64,000 nt of DNA from positions 1,020,501 to 1,084,500 of the forward strand of contig NZ_BNBE01000003.1 in assembly GCF_014654895.1 (NCBI RefSeq). Direction: 5' to 3'. The DNA comes from Streptomyces filamentosus (GTDB lineage: Bacteria > Actinomycetota > Actinomycetes > Streptomycetales > Streptomycetaceae). Of this stretch, positions 62,967-64,000 are shown piece by piece (within the stretch, counting starts at the first letter, position 1; each line of letters starts with the position of its first letter). The notes below the pieces were generated by a model. It made no database searches. It was not told the origin of the DNA and saw only the letters and a program-made list of their open reading frames with translations. Position numbers and translations under genes: made by a program.

Positions 62967-63333
62967 CCCGGCCGGCGCCCTCCACCGCCCCCGCCCGGGG
63001 CGGCGCGGCCCGCGGCGACACCCGCCGAGCGAGGCCCCGCCCCGGGACCGGGGGCCGTACGGCAGCCCGCGGCGCACGGCCCCGGGGACCGTGCGCACCA
63101 CGGCCCCCGGCCGTCGCCGGGCACGGCCCTGCCTCCCTTGGCCCCCGCCCCGGCCCCCCACCGCGCCCCGTTCCGGGCTCCCGGGCGGTGCCCCCTCCCG
63201 TACGGCCCCGGGCTTCCCGGTCCGGGTATCGGAACCGGACCGCGCGGGCGGGACGGGAAAAGCTCACGGGACGTTCCCCCGGCGTCCAGATCCACGTCGG
63301 CGGGGCCACGTCGGGCGCGGCGAGAACACCCGT
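62967..63333. other. 367-bp intergenic region before the glycosyltransferase
   Basis: Very GC-rich, with many short palindromes. One clear hairpin is CGGTCCGG (63218-63225) with CCGGACCG (63235-63242). No convincing promoter or coding ORF was seen; the minus-strand frame here lacks coding character. Confidence 0.6.
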
Positions 63334-64000
63334 ATGCGTGTCGTCATCGTCACCGAATCCTTTCCCCCCGACATCAACGGTGTGGCGCACTGCGCCCTCC
63401 AGACCGCGCGCCACCTCGTCCGCCGGGGCCACTCGCCCCTCGTGATCGCCCCGGCCGTCCCCGACCCCGCCGCCGACGCCGACGCGCCGTGCCCCGTGGT
63501 CCGCGTCCCCTCCCTGCCGCTCCCGGGCTACGCCCAGGTCCGCGTGGCGCTGCCCAGCCGCCGGGTGGCCGCCGCCCTCGCCGCCCACCGCGCCGACCTC
63601 GTCCACCTGGCGGGCCCCTTCGTCCTCGGCGTCCGGGCGATGGCCGCCGCCACCCGCCTGGGGATGCCCACCGTCGCCGTCTACCAGACCGACCTCGCCG
63701 GCTACGCCCGCACCTACGTCGGCGCGGGCGAGGGCACCGCCTGGCGCCGGCTCCGCGTCGTCCACGCCGCCGCCGACCGCACCCTCGCCCCCTCCACGGC
63801 CGCCCGCCGCGACCTGGAGGCCCACGGCATCGAGCGGGTACGGCTCTGGGGCCGGGGCGTGGACACCACCCGCTTCCACCCCGCGCGCCGCGACCCCGCC
63901 CTGCGCCGCGCACTCGCCCCCGGCGGCGAACTCCTCGTCGGCTACGTCGGCCGCCTCGCCCCCGAGAAGCGCGTGGACCTCCTCGCCGCCGCCGACGCCC
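63334..64000 (+). CDS. GT4-family glycosyltransferase, N-terminal part (3'-truncated by window)
   Basis: The frame is open from ATG 63334 to the window end (222 codons). It starts MRVVIVTESFPPDINGVAHCALQTARHLVRRGH, the typical N-terminal strand of GT4 mannosyltransferases, then VHLAGPFVLGVRAMAAATRLGMP, VAVYQTDLAGYARTY and GRGVDTTRFHP, and VGYVGRLAPEKRVDLL begins the C-terminal domain. It resembles PimB/MgtA-like GDP-mannose-dependent alpha-mannosyltransferases acting on phosphatidylinositol mannosides or related glycolipids. The donor and acceptor are inferred. Confidence 0.88.
   Translation, partial: MRVVIVTESFPPDINGVAHCALQTARHLVRRGHSPLVIAPAVPDPAADADAPCPVVRVPSLPLPGYAQVRVALPSRRVAAALAAHRADLVHLAGPFVLGVRAMAAATRLGMPTVAVYQTDLAGYARTYVGAGEGTAWRRLRVVHAAADRTLAPSTAARRDLEAHGIERVRLWGRGVDTTRFHPARRDPALRRALAPGGELLVGYVGRLAPEKRVDLLAAADA

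Noticed and set aside
62449..63879. 476-codon minus-strand ORF opposite the HEAT-repeat and GT4 genes
   Set aside because: Antisense to clearly coding frames; composition is Arg/Gly repeats.

Overview
The window is high-GC actinobacterial chromosome, almost certainly Streptomyces. Signs are the strong third-position G/C bias, many GTG starts (plus TTG for rsmB), Streptomyces-type regulators (RbpA, the small IHF, MocR and ROK proteins) and gene order: carB-pyrD-pyrF-mihF-gmk-rpoZ-coaBC-metK-priA-fmt-rsmB-rpe, then guaB1, an FMN-riboswitch ribE-ribM-ribBA-ribH block with hisE-hisG, and ppm1-fxsA-rbpA. No tRNA, rRNA, CRISPR array, insertion sequence or prophage was seen. This is core chromosome, not an island.

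Layout. 1-5.2 kb: end of pyrimidine synthesis (carB truncated by the window edge, pyrD, pyrF), the nucleoid protein gene mihF, gmk and rpoZ. 5.3-14.3 kb: coaBC, metK, a PriA-like protein without helicase motifs, a convergent small HTH protein, fmt, rsmB, rpe. 14.4-18.9 kb: a SorC-type regulator, an RNase Sa-like lipoprotein with overlapping barstar, guaB1 and an SGNH hydrolase. 19-24.6 kb: an amino-acid permease, an Lrp regulator, a small secreted protein, and davA-davB for lysine to 5-aminovalerate. 25-30 kb: hydrolase remnant, DUF5995 protein, NCS2 permease, MFS exporter and divergent ROK regulator. 30-32.7 kb: secreted GH18 chitinase with a classic direct-repeat promoter. 32.8-38 kb: FMN riboswitch, rib operon, hisE, hisG and a PH-domain membrane protein. 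38-45.5 kb: two DUF21/CBS membrane proteins, an orphan EccA-like AAA+ ATPase, a small kinase, a Tat-type C39-like peptidase. 45.5-51 kb: a Pro/Ala-rich protein, a CrtC-like protein with an APH-fold kinase, an Lrp regulator and an amidohydrolase. 51.5-64 kb: ppm1, fxsA, rbpA, an MFS protein, GDPD and yczE beside divergent yczR, an FtsK-like ATPase with a small membrane partner, ankyrin and HEAT proteins, and the start of a GT4 glycosyltransferase.

The most informative new signal is regulatory. The permease gene and davA-davB lie about 2.8 kb apart with the Lrp regulator between them. Each is preceded by three GCGCAA-type motifs with nearly the same spacing (30 and 21 bp; 31 and 22 bp), ending exactly 8 bp before a plausible -35 box. 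With the near-diagnostic similarity of the oxidase and amidase to DavB and DavA, this points to a lysine uptake and catabolism regulon. Other points of note are a small ORF between the FMN riboswitch and ribE, a start-codon hairpin before the first DUF21 gene, and a set of very long intergenic hairpins without U-tracts.
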